A DNA stretch of 64,000 nt, taken from contig NW_020194518.1 of the NCBI RefSeq assembly GCF_002865645.1, positions 1,239,463 through 1,303,462 on the forward strand. Direction: 5' to 3'. Below, in pieces: positions 22,891 through 36,000 of the stretch. The notes under the pieces are model-generated. The model worked only from the letters and a program-made list of their open reading frames with translations. It searched no databases and was not told the origin of the DNA. The position numbers were made by a program, and so were the translations under genes. How positions within the stretch are numbered: position 1 is the stretch's first letter; each line of letters opens with the position of its first letter. The DNA comes from Hyaloscypha bicolor E (lineage: Eukaryota; Ascomycota; Leotiomycetes; Helotiales; Hyaloscyphaceae).

Positions 22891-24103
22891 AAACCCTACT
22901 CTGGACCTGCCCTAGGGCCCGCAACCCTGGAGGCCTAGGCGGCCAAGTGAGATTCCCGGCTCTGCCAACCCTGTCCCGGCGCTTCAATAGCGTAAATACA
23001 GAAGTGGGTGAGACTTATGCATAGCCGCACGGACATCTAGAAGCTCCCCTGTAGACCTTGCTGTGTAATCTTGGGAGGCGTAGAGTCGTTGAGGCGTTAT
23101 CTGACGGCAGAAAAAAATCATAGAAAAAGGTGGTGCTGCGACCTTCTTCCTCGCTCTGAGTCCCCCCATCCTGACTATCTCAGTCCACAGTCACAGTATT
23201 CTTTCTGCCAACAGACAAATCTCCTTACTTTACCCGGTCTCTGATTCTCTCTCTGTTCACCCTTCGGAAAAGTCTTGTTCTTCGAGCGCGGAGTCCAAGT
23301 GGTTTTCTTTTTGCAGCGTCATTCCAAGCCTGCCCCTGGTGACGCATACACGGATACGGACCGGTGGCCACTCTCACGTCGGCTGACAACTTTTCTGGGT
23401 CTGATCCATATAAAGACCGCGTCCTCGCATTGAAAAGGCTTGAGTTTGCCCATAAATATTTCTGATTTCTCGTTCTGCAGCTAGACTTGGTTCCTGTTTT
23501 AGATAGACACACTTGCGACTAATAGGAAGACCAAGAGCTGGGATTCTTCTGTTTCATTCTTCGCTACTTTAATCGACTTCAATCTCAGTACCAGTACCCA
23601 AGAGTTGGATTGTTATTCCTCAGCTTCACAGCGTTACGCTTCTCAGCACAAAAGTACTTTTGGATTCTTGAGATACCCTCTGCAAAGCCTGCCTTGCGTT
23701 CTAGGTTCGTATCACTTTGTACTACTCTGTACCATCGAATGCAACTTTGCGTTGAGGAGCAAGGGCTAATTGACAAGCAGATTCGCAAATTTCTAGCTCC
23801 TATTAAATACACGAAAGCGAGCACCACTTCCAGTCATATTCAGAAAAGCGAGCCCGATATTTCTAAATTTCGTCATCGAAACTTACATCCGAGACGGAAC
23901 AATTTAGGTGGATAAACAGAAGTGAATTGGAGTGAATTGGGAACTATCGAACTTAAATAAGGGTCGAGAAATCTCTTTGCCGAACCTCCTTCGTTCCTTC
24001 CCCCACACACAAGTTCTTCGAACCCTCTTCGATCTTCCGAAGAACCACCACAAACACAAACAACTCGCAACGACCTTTGCACATTCTTTCGAATACCTTT
24101 AAT
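22891..24103. other. Spacer and probable promoter of the dehydrogenase gene
   Basis: Sequence composition returns to normal. Open frames at 23225-23512 (minus) and 23610-23915 (plus) have no family signature. The last 150 bp before 24104 are C/A-rich and pyrimidine-rich like other leaders here. Confidence 0.35.
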
Positions 24104-25385
24104 ATGTTTGCTCGTTCTGTCATCCGCGCTACTAAGGTAGCTACGCCTTCGCAGATCGCTCGTGCTTCCTTGCCAAAGGTTGCCCGTGCCTCTTTCACAG
24201 CTTCCACCAAGCGATGCACCCCTCCGGAGGTCATTGCTGAGAAGGAGGTCCTCCAATCCTCCTATTCTGGTGGAGAGGTGCAGCGTTCTACCATCATTGT
24301 TGGTGAGGACGCTCACAGCAGCAAGGTGTCTCCTTTGACTCAGAATGTTTACAACACCATGCCAAAGACCATGCAAAGCCTCAGCTTGATGGGCAAGACT
24401 GTTATTGTCACTGGGTAAGTCATAACCTCTACTTCTAACAAAGGCGAAGGCATGTGCTAATATAATTTCGCAGCGGTGCTCGTGGTCTTGGAAACTCAAT
24501 TGCTCGTGCATGCATTGAGGCTGGTGCCAAGAACATGATCCTCTTTGACGCCAACCAGGACCTTGGAGATATCTCTGCAGCCGAACTCCATGAGCAGACC
24601 GGTTCTACAATCCCAATTGAGTTCTTGAAGGTCGACGTCCGTGACGCTGGTGCAGTTGAGAGCGGCATGAAGGCCGTTTTGGAGAAATATGGTGCACCTG
24701 ATGTTCTGATCAACTCTGCCGGTATTGCCGAGTAAGTTCCCATCTCATGACGTCTTGACCTCTCAATTCTTCGTTGTATATTCACTACCTTCGTTTCCTC
24801 AAAATACATCATGCTGGTTAGTGTGCAATTATCCGGCCTTCAGCTAACACTTTCGCAGCTCCAACATCCCAGCCGAGACCTACGATCTCGAGATGTGGCG
24901 CCGATTGATCGATATCAACTTGACTGGTTCATTCATGGTGTCCCAGGCAGTTGGTCGTGCCCTGATGGCCGAGAATAAGCCTGGATCGATCATCTTGGTA
25001 GCCTCCATGTCCGGCTCCATCGTCAACTATCCGCAAGAGCAATCTTGCTACAATGCCTCCAAGGCCGGTGTCATCCAACTTGGCAAGTCTTTGGCTGCTG
25101 AATGGGCCAAGTACGGCATCCGTGTGAACTGCATCTCTCCCGGTAATTCCCCTTCCTCCAACCCTAAACCCCTTTCTAACATGAAATCCAGGCTACATGG
25201 ACACAGCCCTGAACAACGTCCCAGCCCTCGACGCCCAGAAGAAGATCTGGAAGTCGCTCACCCCACAAAAGCGCCTCGGTGCAGTCGACGACCTTAACGG
25301 TCTCGCTGTTCTCCTCGCTTCAGACGCCTCTGCCTTCATGACCGGCTCTAACGTCATCATCGACGGCGGCTACACCCTCTATTGA
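24104..25385 (+). CDS. Short-chain dehydrogenase/reductase, sorbose/mannitol reductase-like, with presequence
   Basis: An NAD(P)H-dependent oxidoreductase of the classical SDR superfamily, closest in feel to fungal sorbose reductase (Sou2-like) and NADP-mannitol dehydrogenase, acting on ketose/polyol pairs. Four exons (24104-24414, 24474-24731, 24859-25142, 25192-25385) give 348 aa. The cofactor motif TGGARGLGNSIA spans the first intron. NSAG, the catalytic Ser region (VASMSGS) and the Y-x-x-x-K pair in YNASKAG (about residue 254) are intact, and the C-terminus FMTGSNVIIDGGYTLY is the family hallmark. Residues 1-40 are rich in Arg, Ala and Ser with no acidic residue and look like a mitochondrial presequence; the SDR body starts only near residue 85. 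The exact substrate cannot be told from sequence. Confidence 0.9.
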
Positions 25386-27354
25386 TCGCTATTGAGGATC
25401 TTATTCACAGAATGGATACCACCATAACAGTGCAGCATCATCTCAACCTCTCTCTTATCCTTTCTCCGATGAGCAAGGAGCGTTCTGATGAATAATGTTT
25501 TTGATGATGGATGTTCGAACAGACACATCATCCTGTAACTTGACGACAAGCTCACCCGCACGGGAAAAGCAAACACGGTTTTCTTTCTTTCGTGATATCC
25601 TCGGTATGGTCTGATAGCGGGTTAGCGGGCGGCGTTTCTAGAAAGGGTTTACGATTTGCGTCTTTGGAGCTTGTTTGCATTTTGCTTGCTCGTTTGCATG
25701 GTTTGATTTGATTTGATTTCGCAAGAGCACACTGGCTGGTACACGGGGCAACCTAAAGTAAGTTCAAGATACAAGCTTTAATAGGCTTCGAGCTGCAGCA
25801 GAAGGCTTTTCACTAGCAATAGAGAGACGCTTCTTCTGACGTTTTGAGTCTCCATCTGTTGTGATATGCTTCATTTCATCCTTAGATGAATCTTCAAGCC
25901 TCAATGACGCAACAAACAACCTCCTCCCCTACCCCCCCCTTCTCAAGCAAAGCAGCCCCTCACAACCCGCCCCCAATCCCAAGCCCCAACTAATTCATTC
26001 CCGTAAAGCAAGCCTCCCACCCCTCCTTACCCCACCAAACGCAAGCACCAGCTGATAGCCGCCACAAGGGTTTCCAACCCCTGAACAAACAAAAAAAGTT
26101 TTTTAAGCGAACCTGCTTGGAGGAATGTGTGTGTGTGGAGGGGGGGAGTTGTCTGTCTCGGTAAGCTGCGGTCTTAAAATCGGTGGGCCCCCCACCACAC
26201 CACATCCTCGTTTCGCTGCCTTCCCTGGCCTAGCCTCTCGATTCTCGGAGAATTTGTTTTGGTACCGTACTGTATTTGTTTGGTACTGGAGAGGTGGGGG
26301 GCGAGGTTTCTATGGGGGCAGGGGTGGATCAGGAATGAGTGATTGATGTTCGGAGGGGGCCGAGGATGGGATGGGGAGGGTAGGGCCTTGGAAGGCAAGG
26401 CGTGTGGTGGCAATGATTAGTAAATTGATCGTTAGGGATTGGAGATGAAGAGAGAGTCTTGATTCCTGCTGCCCTCTTGTGCAGTCTCCAGATTGCTTCT
26501 CCAGATTACTTTGGTGAAGAACATCACGAGGTCATTTGAAGCGGCCTATTCCCCTCCACAATACAAAATATGCCAATAAGCACACCCAGTTCACAATCAC
26601 AGGAAGTGCACAAAGAAGATTGAATTATCCACTTCATTTCACCCATGTATGCCGCCTAAGTTCAACAAGAACAGGGTAGTTGGCAACAGGCACAAAGAAA
26701 ACCACTTTCGTCACGCTGAACTGGATGTCCTCCCTATTTCGTCTCTTCTCCGCCCCCCAGGGCAAAAGTAGGGAACAAAGAAGAAGAAATTCCTCCATAA
26801 TTCATCGCTTATTTCTATCTTCCCTATGCTCGCATTTCCTTGCGTGCTCCGTTTCATATTTGTTGAAGTCCATACAATCAGCGCCCTTGCCCTTCTATCT
26901 TCCCCATGCTCGCATTTGCTCGCTTGGTCCGATTCAAATATTCAAGTCCAACAGTCATTTACTCAGTCATGTCCAAACATTTCTCTTCTCTCGTGTCGTA
27001 GTGCTTGCTCCCCAGTTGTGTGATATTCAACTCAAACATGTGACTCATGTGACTCTGACAATTCAACATCGATTCCGATCATCGGTCAAATGTAAGGGAA
27101 TCCAAATCCAGCCATCCAGCCGGGTGGCCAAACAACGCCAGAACCTGAACGCCTCGCCTGATCAAATCGTATTCGATAATTTGGTATTTTGTTCGTTTCG
27201 TATGTGTAATGTACTGTGCAATGCTTTTGCAGCATTCGATGGTCGCCCAGAGAGAAAATTTGGTATGTAGAGGAGTGTTTGTGTTTCGTCATGTGATTTC
27301 GTGCTTTTTCTATCTTACTCAAACAAGGTGTTGTAGTTGTGGCGGGGGAGGGGC
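25386..27354. other. Convergent spacer of 2 kb
   Basis: It lies between the 3' ends of the dehydrogenase and Ste20 genes. A C-rich/G-rich stretch occurs around 25930-26340, and a CCCTTGCCCTTCTATCTTCC-like motif recurs near 26810-26905. No coding sequence is supported. Confidence 0.35.
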
Positions 27355-30063
27355 TCAAGAGGCAGCAGCCTTTTGAGCCTTCTCTTGAGCGCGAGCATTG
27401 CGGGCCGCACGGACAAGGGGAGCGAGCTCGATGAGGGGGGCGCATTTCGTCATGAACTCATGCTGCAGCATATATTAGCGGGGTTGACGGGAGAGGAGAA
27501 TAGCGGAGCGGCTTACTCGTAGCAGATCGTGAGCGCTGGCTCTCTTCTCTGGATCGACCTTCAAGGCGAAGTAAAGGAAGTCCTTAAAGACTGGGCTCAG
27601 CTGTTCCTCATCCTTAATTGCCGGTGTGCCATTGGTAGCAATCAAGTATAGAGCTCGCAGGGGTGACTCGGTCAGATAGGGTGGTTCGCCTTCAATCATT
27701 TCAATAGCCATGATACCGAGCGACCAGATGTCTACCTTGCGGCCGTACTCCTTTCTCGTGACAACCTCAGGGGCCATCCAATATGGAGTTCCGACCATAG
27801 TAGTTCGCTTATTATGAGCTTCATTGATTTGGGCACAGAAACCGAAATCAGCTGAGCGACTCGTTAGTTGTTTTCTCTAAGTATTATGGGTAACACTCAC
27901 TCAGCTTAATGTTGCCATCCATGGACAACAAAATGTTATCTGACTTGATGTCGCGGTGGATTACACCCTTTGAATGCAGATGCTGCAAACCCTTCAGTGT
28001 TTCTCGGCAAACAGCAGCGATTTGTCCTTCTGACATGATGTTGAAAGTAACAACGTCTGTCAAACTACCTCCCTCCATGTACTCCATAATAACCCACAGT
28101 TCGCCAACAACCAGGAAGCTATCAATGAAATTGACAATGTTCGGATGCGAACTCTCCTTCATGACGATAATCTCATTGATGATCAGGTCCTTTTTCGGTT
28201 GCTGCTCTAGATTCATCTGTTTGATGGCGACCAGTCGGTTGGATCCTCTCTCGTAACCTGTGAATACACCACCAGACGCGCCTTGACCAATCTTAACCAA
28301 GTCCCCATAGATGTCTCTTGGATCACCCTCGGTGCAGATCTGCTTCAGACGCGCAACGATGTCAATACCAGTGCTTTGACGTGGGCGATGTCGTGGTCTA
28401 GCACCTGTAGCTCTGACTGATTGGCTGGGATGAGGGATACCGTTCAGATTTGGTTGTTGCTGATATTGGTTTTGCGGGGTTGTCGGACTTGGTCCTGAAG
28501 GTGGTGCACGCTTGCTGGGCATACGATCTAGGGAGCTTTGATGCTGCTGCATGAGTTGCTGCTGGTAAACCTTTTGCGACACAGGCTGCAGAACAGGAGT
28601 CGTAGTAGCATAGGGGGAAACGCCATTGGCACGTGAATTAGAAGGTGAACGGTGTTCCTCCGGAAGGATTGGCGAGACATCTGGTTGTGATGGGGGCACA
28701 TATGCGAGAGCTGGAAGGTCTTCGCTCGGACGTGACATGCCAATACCAGAGTCCTTACCAGGCATAGGGGGAGGTGGTGCAGCTCTGGTGGGACCTTGGA
28801 ACGGCACAGGTGGTCGGGGTGCTGGACGCGTCGGTACCAAGCCATTGACATCCTTTGCCTGCAGAGCTGGGCCTTGGGTTGCAGGTCGCGGAACAGGAGG
28901 GGGGGATCGGGGGTTTTCGAAGCTAGTCTCGTGGTTTGCTGGGAATCGAGGACTGGCTGGCGGGCTTGTCATAGAGCCATAGTTTGGCGTATTCAGCAGT
29001 GCAGGCGAGAGCGGTGGTGGGATCGAAGTACCAACGCGCAGCTCTGGTGTCTTTGCGTTCTCGAACTTGTCCCAGACTTCATCACCTGCCTTTTCTGCAT
29101 TCTCCTTGTAGAAACCGACGATTTCCATAACAACCTGCGGGTTCTGCTCTTGCTCCTTCTTTGTAATGCCACTATCATTGATCATCCGCTGCCACTCCTT
29201 CGGCAAGCCCTGCACAGCGTTAGCAAACGAGCGCGTTTGACGTTGATCCGATCCCGTGGCGTTCGCACGGTACTTACAGTGAACTGGCCGGTCTGGTTAT
29301 CATATCCTACGTGGGTTACGTGAACTGGGTTCTCAGGTGCAGATATCTTAACTCCTCTGGGCGAACCAACACCAATGCTGCTCATGAAGCCGGAGAAGCC
29401 AGACTTCTTGCGCATTACGCTCGGCTTTGTATCCTTCGTCTCATCCGAATATCTCTTTGGAGAGATCAGCTGGTTCTCACCGATGCGCGGGGGCTGCTTT
29501 TCGCCCATCTTGTCGCCTGCGGAGAAGCTGGCGGATTGTCGTAGCGGTGGGCTTTGCATGCGCGGATCTGGGGATGTGTGTGCTAAAGGAGGGGGAGGAG
29601 GTCGTCGCAGGGAGTTCTGGTATCCGGAAGCTTTCGTCGAGTCGAACTGGTTCAGGATGGAGTTGCCATCAAACGGAGCGCCGACGAATTCTTGCGAGGT
29701 CTTCTCGCTGAGGGGACGCGTTGAATTCACCTTCGCGCTTGCCCCGCCCGAGCCCGGAGGGGGCGCGTTAAACTCGGAGCCCGCCAGGACTGGAGAGGGA
29801 CCAGATATCTGGCGATCGAGTGAGGAATTCGACGATGCGTACACGGCAGCGTTTGGAGAGGTGGTATTGCGGGTATGGCCGTAGTGGGCGTGCGATCTGG
29901 GGTAGGGCGCCGAGGGAGCTCTCTGGAGCGATGCGGACGATCGTTGGCTGCGCAGAGATTGGTTGTCGGTGCCACGGGCATCGGCCGAGATGTTCGCAGC
30001 AGCTACAACGCTCGGGGGCGGCTTCTTGGTGAGGCGTCGAGAAGGTGTTTTTATTTCCTCCAT
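27355..30063 (-). CDS. ste20: p21-activated protein kinase Ste20
   Basis: A PAK-family Ser/Thr kinase activated by Cdc42-GTP that feeds MAP-kinase and polarity pathways. Four exons (29278-30063, 27901-29209, 27517-27851, 27355-27462) with introns of 68, 49 and 54 nt give 845 aa. A disordered Ser/Pro-rich N-terminus precedes the CRIB motif ([20 protein letters not shown], about residues 238-257), which the first intron follows at once (GQFT/GLPKEW). A second Pro-rich linker leads to the kinase domain (about 555-810): glycine loop [14 protein letters not shown] lysine, catalytic [13 protein letters not shown] (joined across intron 2), [10 protein letters not shown] activation segment. No PH domain is present, arguing against Cla4. 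The C-terminal [18 protein letters not shown] also matches Ste20. The start is the first in-frame ATG. Confidence 0.93.
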
Positions 30064-31433
30064 GTTGACGTGCCTTCCGCCGGGTCCCTCAAACCTCAAA
30101 CGGAGTCTATGCAGGCTGGGTATGGGTGGTGGTGCTTGGTGCTTGGTGCTCTGGTGTGGTATGGTATGTTTCGACGTGCGCTGCTGCGGCTGCCCAATCA
30201 CACGCTGGATTGGCAATTGGCGGCTGCGGGACGACCGTTCTGTGTGTCAAGAACGGATATACTTGGCCATCGAACGGGCGGCAGTCGTGACTGGGGGCGG
30301 GGGGGCACGAGGAGTTTGCAGTGCAGGAATTGGGGGAAGGGCGATATGCGTTTGCAAGAGAGGCGGTTGTTGTTGATGGAGGAGGAGGACGCGCAGATCA
30401 GGACGAGACCAACGACGACGAGGACGAGGACGACGGCGAGGGCGAGGACAGGTTGACGGGGCGTGTTCGCAGCTGGGCAGCCAGTCGAGGACGAAGCTCG
30501 AAGTCGAAATATGGCCTTGGATGGAGTGCGTGTATCCAGATTCCCGCAGGCCCATTGGGCAGGCGTTGGCACTGCGCTGCGAGCCTGTGAGTGAGGCCTG
30601 CCAGTTGCCAGTTGCACGCTACACTCCCGAACCCTGCCACGCTTGCCTGGACGGGCAAATACTGTGGAGTTGCTCAGTGGCAGAGCCGGAGAGCTCACCA
30701 GCAGAACCTTGCGGCTAAAGCAAAAGCCCTGCTATTTACACAACAAGCTTTTCTCCTTTGACTTTTTTTTGTCACTCTCCGGCGGCGGAGGGGAGAGTAA
30801 ATTTACCAATACAGTCACATAGGGTGCGCCAGCAAGCCCGAGCCCAAGAGCCCATTGAAATGAGCTGGTCTGAGAGGGCCAAGATCCCGCGCAGCTTGTC
30901 AAGTGCTGGTCGTCTCAAGACTACGTCTAAGGTATCACCATCTTGGGCCCCCTCACGTCATGACGCCCATGGGAGCGGCTGCATTCGCATTCATCATTGT
31001 TGACAGCATTGCAAGTACGGCTGCAGGCGAGCCGGCTGCTCTCCAATAATAGTCCCACAAGCGCTGCTCCGGGTTGCTTCTGTGCGGATTTGCTGCATGG
31101 AGGGCTGGATATTCAAGGACTGCTGCAGAGTTCACCTCCCTCCTGCTTGCTGGCTTCCCTGCAGAAGGGTGTCCTGATCCCTGGTGCCGCCATTTGGCGT
31201 TGGCTTCTGGGACCATTCTGGAAGCTTTCGACAGTGGCTGAGATCCAACCAGCCCTCTTTCCTGCTCTTTGCATCTATATGAGGAACTTGGATTACCAGC
31301 CCGGACCATGCTGCGGTGGAAGGACTCCCTTTCGGTCCGTTCTTCGGATCCCTCGATTGTTCATTGCGAATGTTGTCTCGGCGGGTGGTGCACCACAGCA
31401 TGAGGGGCAGCAGAGTGACTTGCTTTTGCTTCT

Positions 31434-31455
31434 GCATTTGCATTTGCATTTGCAT
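31434..31455. repeat. GCATTT hexanucleotide microsatellite
   Basis: Three full GCATTT copies plus a partial fourth, preceded by a diverged TTGCTTTTGCTTCT stretch. A simple non-coding repeat. Confidence 0.7.
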
Positions 31456-32910
31456 GTTCCAACTTTATCACAACATTGGATGTTCAGCTGCACGTCGACA
31501 TCGAATTCTCAGGGTCGAAAAGCCACGCCGTGCCACCACATTTCGGTCCGTGACCTCCGAGGATGATCAAGGCGACTCCCCCGAACAAGAGATCGGGTGA
31601 AGTGCCGGATCCATCATGAACACGGACAATATCCTCAGCCACTCTTGACATGTTGGCTGGCTGAACTACAGTAAGCGCCCTAAAGCACGAAAGGCCCTAG
31701 TACAGCACACCCGGGAAAGGTAAACAATTCTCCTCAAATGGGTAGATCTGTATATATACAAAGGATATCTTCAAGTTCCGAATGTTGGGATCAATGTTGG
31801 AATGGACCACTTCCTTTAGCTGCCCTTCCAGCCTCCCACCAAGATCATAAATGACCCCGCCATGCCGGGCCAGCCACAGGCTCTCTCTGGCCTGTTCTCT
31901 CGGAAGCCAGTGGACTTGTCAAACCTGCAGCGACACTTCGAGGGAGAGCTTCAGTGCTCAGAAAGAAGAGATCGTCTGTCCTAATACCTGAAGCTGAATA
32001 GCTGTGAAACATTGGCCCTCCTCGACTCCATCGCTCTCCGAGGGCATTCTTTGATTACACACAAACGCTCCTACGATGTTGAAGACTCATGCCACTGATA
32101 ATGATCGGAATTTTGGTGTTGGGAGAATTACGAAACCAAATTTCAGAAACGTTTTGTGCAGCCTTCAGCCGTTCTCGTGGATGTTCCAAGCCGCTCCGAT
32201 ACATCAGCCTGTGTCATCTTTTTACCCTCGATCGGGGCTCAAGGTGCTGCCCCGGTCCCTCTGCCTTGTCCTGAGCCTTCTCTCGTGTGGCAGTTTAGAT
32301 GGCGGTCAGAGGCTTCTTCCCCGGTTTGCAACGGAAAGTCGGATTCCAGGGCTTTTCACGTGAAGCAAATCAAAGGGTCCAGGTTTTTCTTGGAGGACTT
32401 TGATGTCATTTCTGAGGATGCGGCCACTGTTGAGTATTTTGAGCCTCAGCTGAAAGTGCTCATTCAACTTAGATTGGAAAACAATTGGCGAGCCGGTCCA
32501 GAATCGAATTCAAGACAATTCCTTTTCCCCTTCTCTTTTTATGCAGATGTGAACCAGAATTCGAAGTGCCTTTCTTGCCCTTGCTATTCGGACGCCGTTT
32601 CTCGCTTAATCACTAGTCGGCTTCGGAGTCGCTCCACCTTAGTTCTCCAAAGGTCGAGATCCAAAAGTTGTTCGCAACCACCTCCAACCATCCTACAACC
32701 CCGAAACACGTTCGACGGCCATTTGCATGCGCCTCCCTTCTCCCTCCACTCCTGCTATCTCTTGGAAATCTACACAACATTGCCCTTTATGCAATTCCAT
32801 AGACAGTAGGAGTTGTCCTGTCTGATTCGTCTCCGTGGCCTTTACACCGTCACCTTTTTGTTCCGGGTTAATTGGGTGTCGCAATTCGTTCATTCAACCT
32901 CTGCCAATTG

Positions 32911-32977
32911 GTAAGTATATCGCCTTGCTACCGAATGAGTGGATCGCCAGCCTGCAGATTTCTAACGTTCCGGTTAG
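32911..32977 (+). other. Probable 5'-UTR intron of scp160
   Basis: Donor GTAAGTAT, branch-like TCTAAC and acceptor GGTTAG lie 97 nt before the scp160 ATG, with a length (67 nt) in the usual range. It is placed in the untranslated leader. Motif-based inference. Confidence 0.45.
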
Positions 32978-33074
32978 ACAGTCTAAAGCGAACCCAGCCG
33001 AACCTCCTCTTAACATTTGATACTCGACATACCGGTTACCCTCCATCACTTTTGAGTAACTTTCTAAAACCACT

Positions 33075-36000
33075 ATGGCCTCCTCTGACTCTTCCGCGCA
33101 AATTGGTGTGAATGGCAAAAGCGACAAGCAAGCAACACTGTCTGCAGCTCAAAAGCTAATGCAGAAGCACCATGACGAAGTGCATAAGGCCACCATCGAG
33201 GAAGTTCCAGACGAGGAGGACTTGAGGCACACGCCCGAACCAATATCGGCCAGCGTTCTAGAGTCCACTGAAGAAGCCGCACCGCCGTCACAATGGGGTT
33301 CCACAATGACAGCAAAGGCTGCCGGAAAGCAGAAAGAAGCTGCCCCTGCCAAAGAGAAGATCCCCGTTTTGGACACACAATCTAACGAATTGTTTCCTGG
33401 CTTAGGAGCCCCAAAGTCTGTCCAACCTGCGCAGTCCAGGCCTAGCTGGGTCGCGAAACCTTCACCAGTTGCCCCAAAGGCAACCAATGGAGGAGCAAAC
33501 GGCATCTCAACCAATGGGTCTTCTACCCCTAAATCTGGCATGGACACACCCCCCTCAGCTGCAAGCTACTCAGCACCAAAAGGTGCTTCAATGTCGTTAG
33601 CTGGCAATCAAGGGCCTCCGATTATGGTGCTACAAAAGCATGAGGTTTTACCACGCAACCAGTTGAAGAAGCCCCTGGCAGAGATCGTCAAGGATGTCAA
33701 CAAGAAGTACAGAACGAACATGACCGTCTCAGCCGGAGAGGGTGGAATTTTGGAGTTCCGGGAAACTATACCACCGAAAGACGCCGTTAGAAACCAAGCT
33801 CTCAGAGACTTGGGAGTACAAATCGGCGCAAAGGTCAGTACCTCAAGCCGTTATAATTATTCCTTTACTAACAGACATATAGGCTTCTAGTCAAGTCCCG
33901 ATTCCCCGTTCTGCGAGAGCGCATATCATTGGCAAACAAGGTTCGACCATCAAATCATTGCAAGAGGCAACCGGAGCTCGAATTCAGCTGCCGAAGACGG
34001 ATGATGGCCCAGCCCCGGTAGATGAGGACGATGACATGGTCAATGTGGTCCTTGAAGGCAACCCTGTTGCAATTGCGATGGCAAGAAGAGAGATTGACAA
34101 GATCGCCAACGAACGCACCGGACCTGTGACTGCCAAGCTTCGGGCTGTTCCTGCCGAGTTCTACCCTTTCATTGCCGGACGTCATAACGAGAGAGTCAAT
34201 GCATTGGAAGAGGCCCACGGGGTCCAGGTTCGAGTTCCTCCTTACCACACGTGGAATGCTCAAGCTCCCCCACAACAGCCCCTGGCAGGTCACAGCCCTG
34301 CTTTTCTTCCAGCTGCTGAGGACAACCACATCTCTGTTGCAGGTGACCGAGCAGCCGTCCAAGCAGCTCGCGCGGAAATCGAACGCTTCGCTCAAGAATT
34401 ACGGCAACAATTGGCACTTCGACAACTCTCTGTGGATAGAGCCCAACATCAATATGTTATTGGTGATCGGGGCATAACTCCCCAAGATTTCTTCGCCAAT
34501 ACTGGCTGCGCTATTGTTCTCCCCGGCCCTGATGAGGAGGAAACCATTACTTTCATCGGTCCCGCTGAAGCTCTTGAAGCAGCTGAGAACCGTGCACTAG
34601 AGCTTGCAACAAGCATGCAGCAAGGCACAGTCAATATTGCCCGACAAGGAAACCGCGAGCATGCTCGAAACGTTACTCAATACCTTCGTGATCGGAAGGA
34701 GCTTGAGAGACTGGAGAAGCTCCACCAGTTCCATATCGCAACAACGCAGCGAGAAGATACATGGAACATTTTCTTCCGAGATGGCAAGAACGCTATCAGG
34801 GCACGAACTGAGATCAACAGCATTATCGATGCCCACCCTCCAACTCGAGTTTCGATAGTCGAGGTTGACCCATTCTTCCATGCTCACATCCGGAAGGAGA
34901 TTTCACCCAAGGTCAAGAAGGCTTATGGTGTCCATCTTGTAATACCTGAAACGACCGATTCAGAGATGCCGGTTATCCTTGTGTTCGAGGGTGAGAGTGG
35001 ACTGGAACCCGAATACCAAGTTCCACGGGGTCAACCCAGCCCCTCCGAAATCGCAGCCTTCCAGCAGGGTTTGCAAGACGCTAGAGCCCATATCATTGGG
35101 ATTCTCAGCAAACAGGCTCAAATCATCAGTGCCTCCATCGATGTGCCTCAAATGTAAGTTTTCTGACCTTATTTGGGTCTACCAGGGCTAATAATTGCAG
35201 TTTCCACGAAAAGCTAAGAAAGTTTATCTACAAGGAGCAACAAGCTCGCTCTGCTGATCAAATTCCGGTCCGTGTGACGAGTGCAGGTACGGTCGTTACT
35301 CTTCGTGGCCCAGCTCCTGCTGTTGAATCCTTGGCTGCAAAGGTTGTAGCCTTTGTTGAACAAGCAAAGGAGGACGAGAAGGAGCGCGGCTTTACGTTGT
35401 CATTTGACTTCCCCCAAAAGCATGCCAACCAACTTATTGGCAAGGGAGGAAGCAACGTCAGAGACCTCCGAGATAGATTTGATGTTGAGATCAACGTCAA
35501 TGACGGCACCGTGGAATTAAAAGGTCCTAAGGCGAAAGCAGAGGCTGCCAAGAACCATATCACCTCTCTCGGGAAGCAATGGGCTGACGAAGCAACCTAC
35601 GTTCTGAAGGTTGATCCAAAGTACCACCGTGAGCTTATTGGTGCTCAAGGTGCTCAAATCAACAAGCTCCAAACGCGATACAAGGTCCAGATCCATTTCC
35701 CTCGATCAGCGAGACAGGCCAGAGATGATCAGTCGAATACCGATGCTGCGAGCGAGGCTGGTCGTAGAGCCCCGCGTCGTGAGCAGGAGCCTGACGAGGT
35801 CATCGTTAAAGGCCCCAAGAAGGGGGCTGATGAGGCACGAGACGAGATTCTGTCTCTTCTCCAATACTACAAGGACAACTCCTACACTGCCGCCGTTGCT
35901 GTTCAAGCAGGCCAAATACCATCGTTGATTGGAAAGAGTGGAAGCGGTATGGACGAGATTCGACAGGTGACCGGCGCCAGAATCGATATTCCAAACGCCA

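Larger units (their letters stand above)
30064..33074. promoter_or_regulatory. Divergent 3-kb intergenic region between ste20 and scp160
   Basis: The largest spacer in the conserved part of the window. The ste20-proximal 600 bp is G+C-rich, with GA-rich blocks near 30390-30450. A GCATTT hexamer array lies at 31434-31455. TTCACGTGAA sits at 32355-32364. Frames such as 32156-32809 are open but without family features, and I regard them as leader or chance. Long regulatory spacers are usual upstream of fungal signalling genes. Confidence 0.4.

Noticed and set aside
30198..30698. Minus-strand frame of 166 codons with a hydrophobic segment upstream of ste20
   Set aside because: It overlaps the likely ste20 leader, is G+C-driven and low in complexity, and has no family signature. 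It does not supply a PH domain to the kinase.
32156..32809. Plus-strand frame of 217 codons before scp160
   Set aside because: Composition is unlike neighbouring genes, no motif is visible, and the position fits a leader/promoter.
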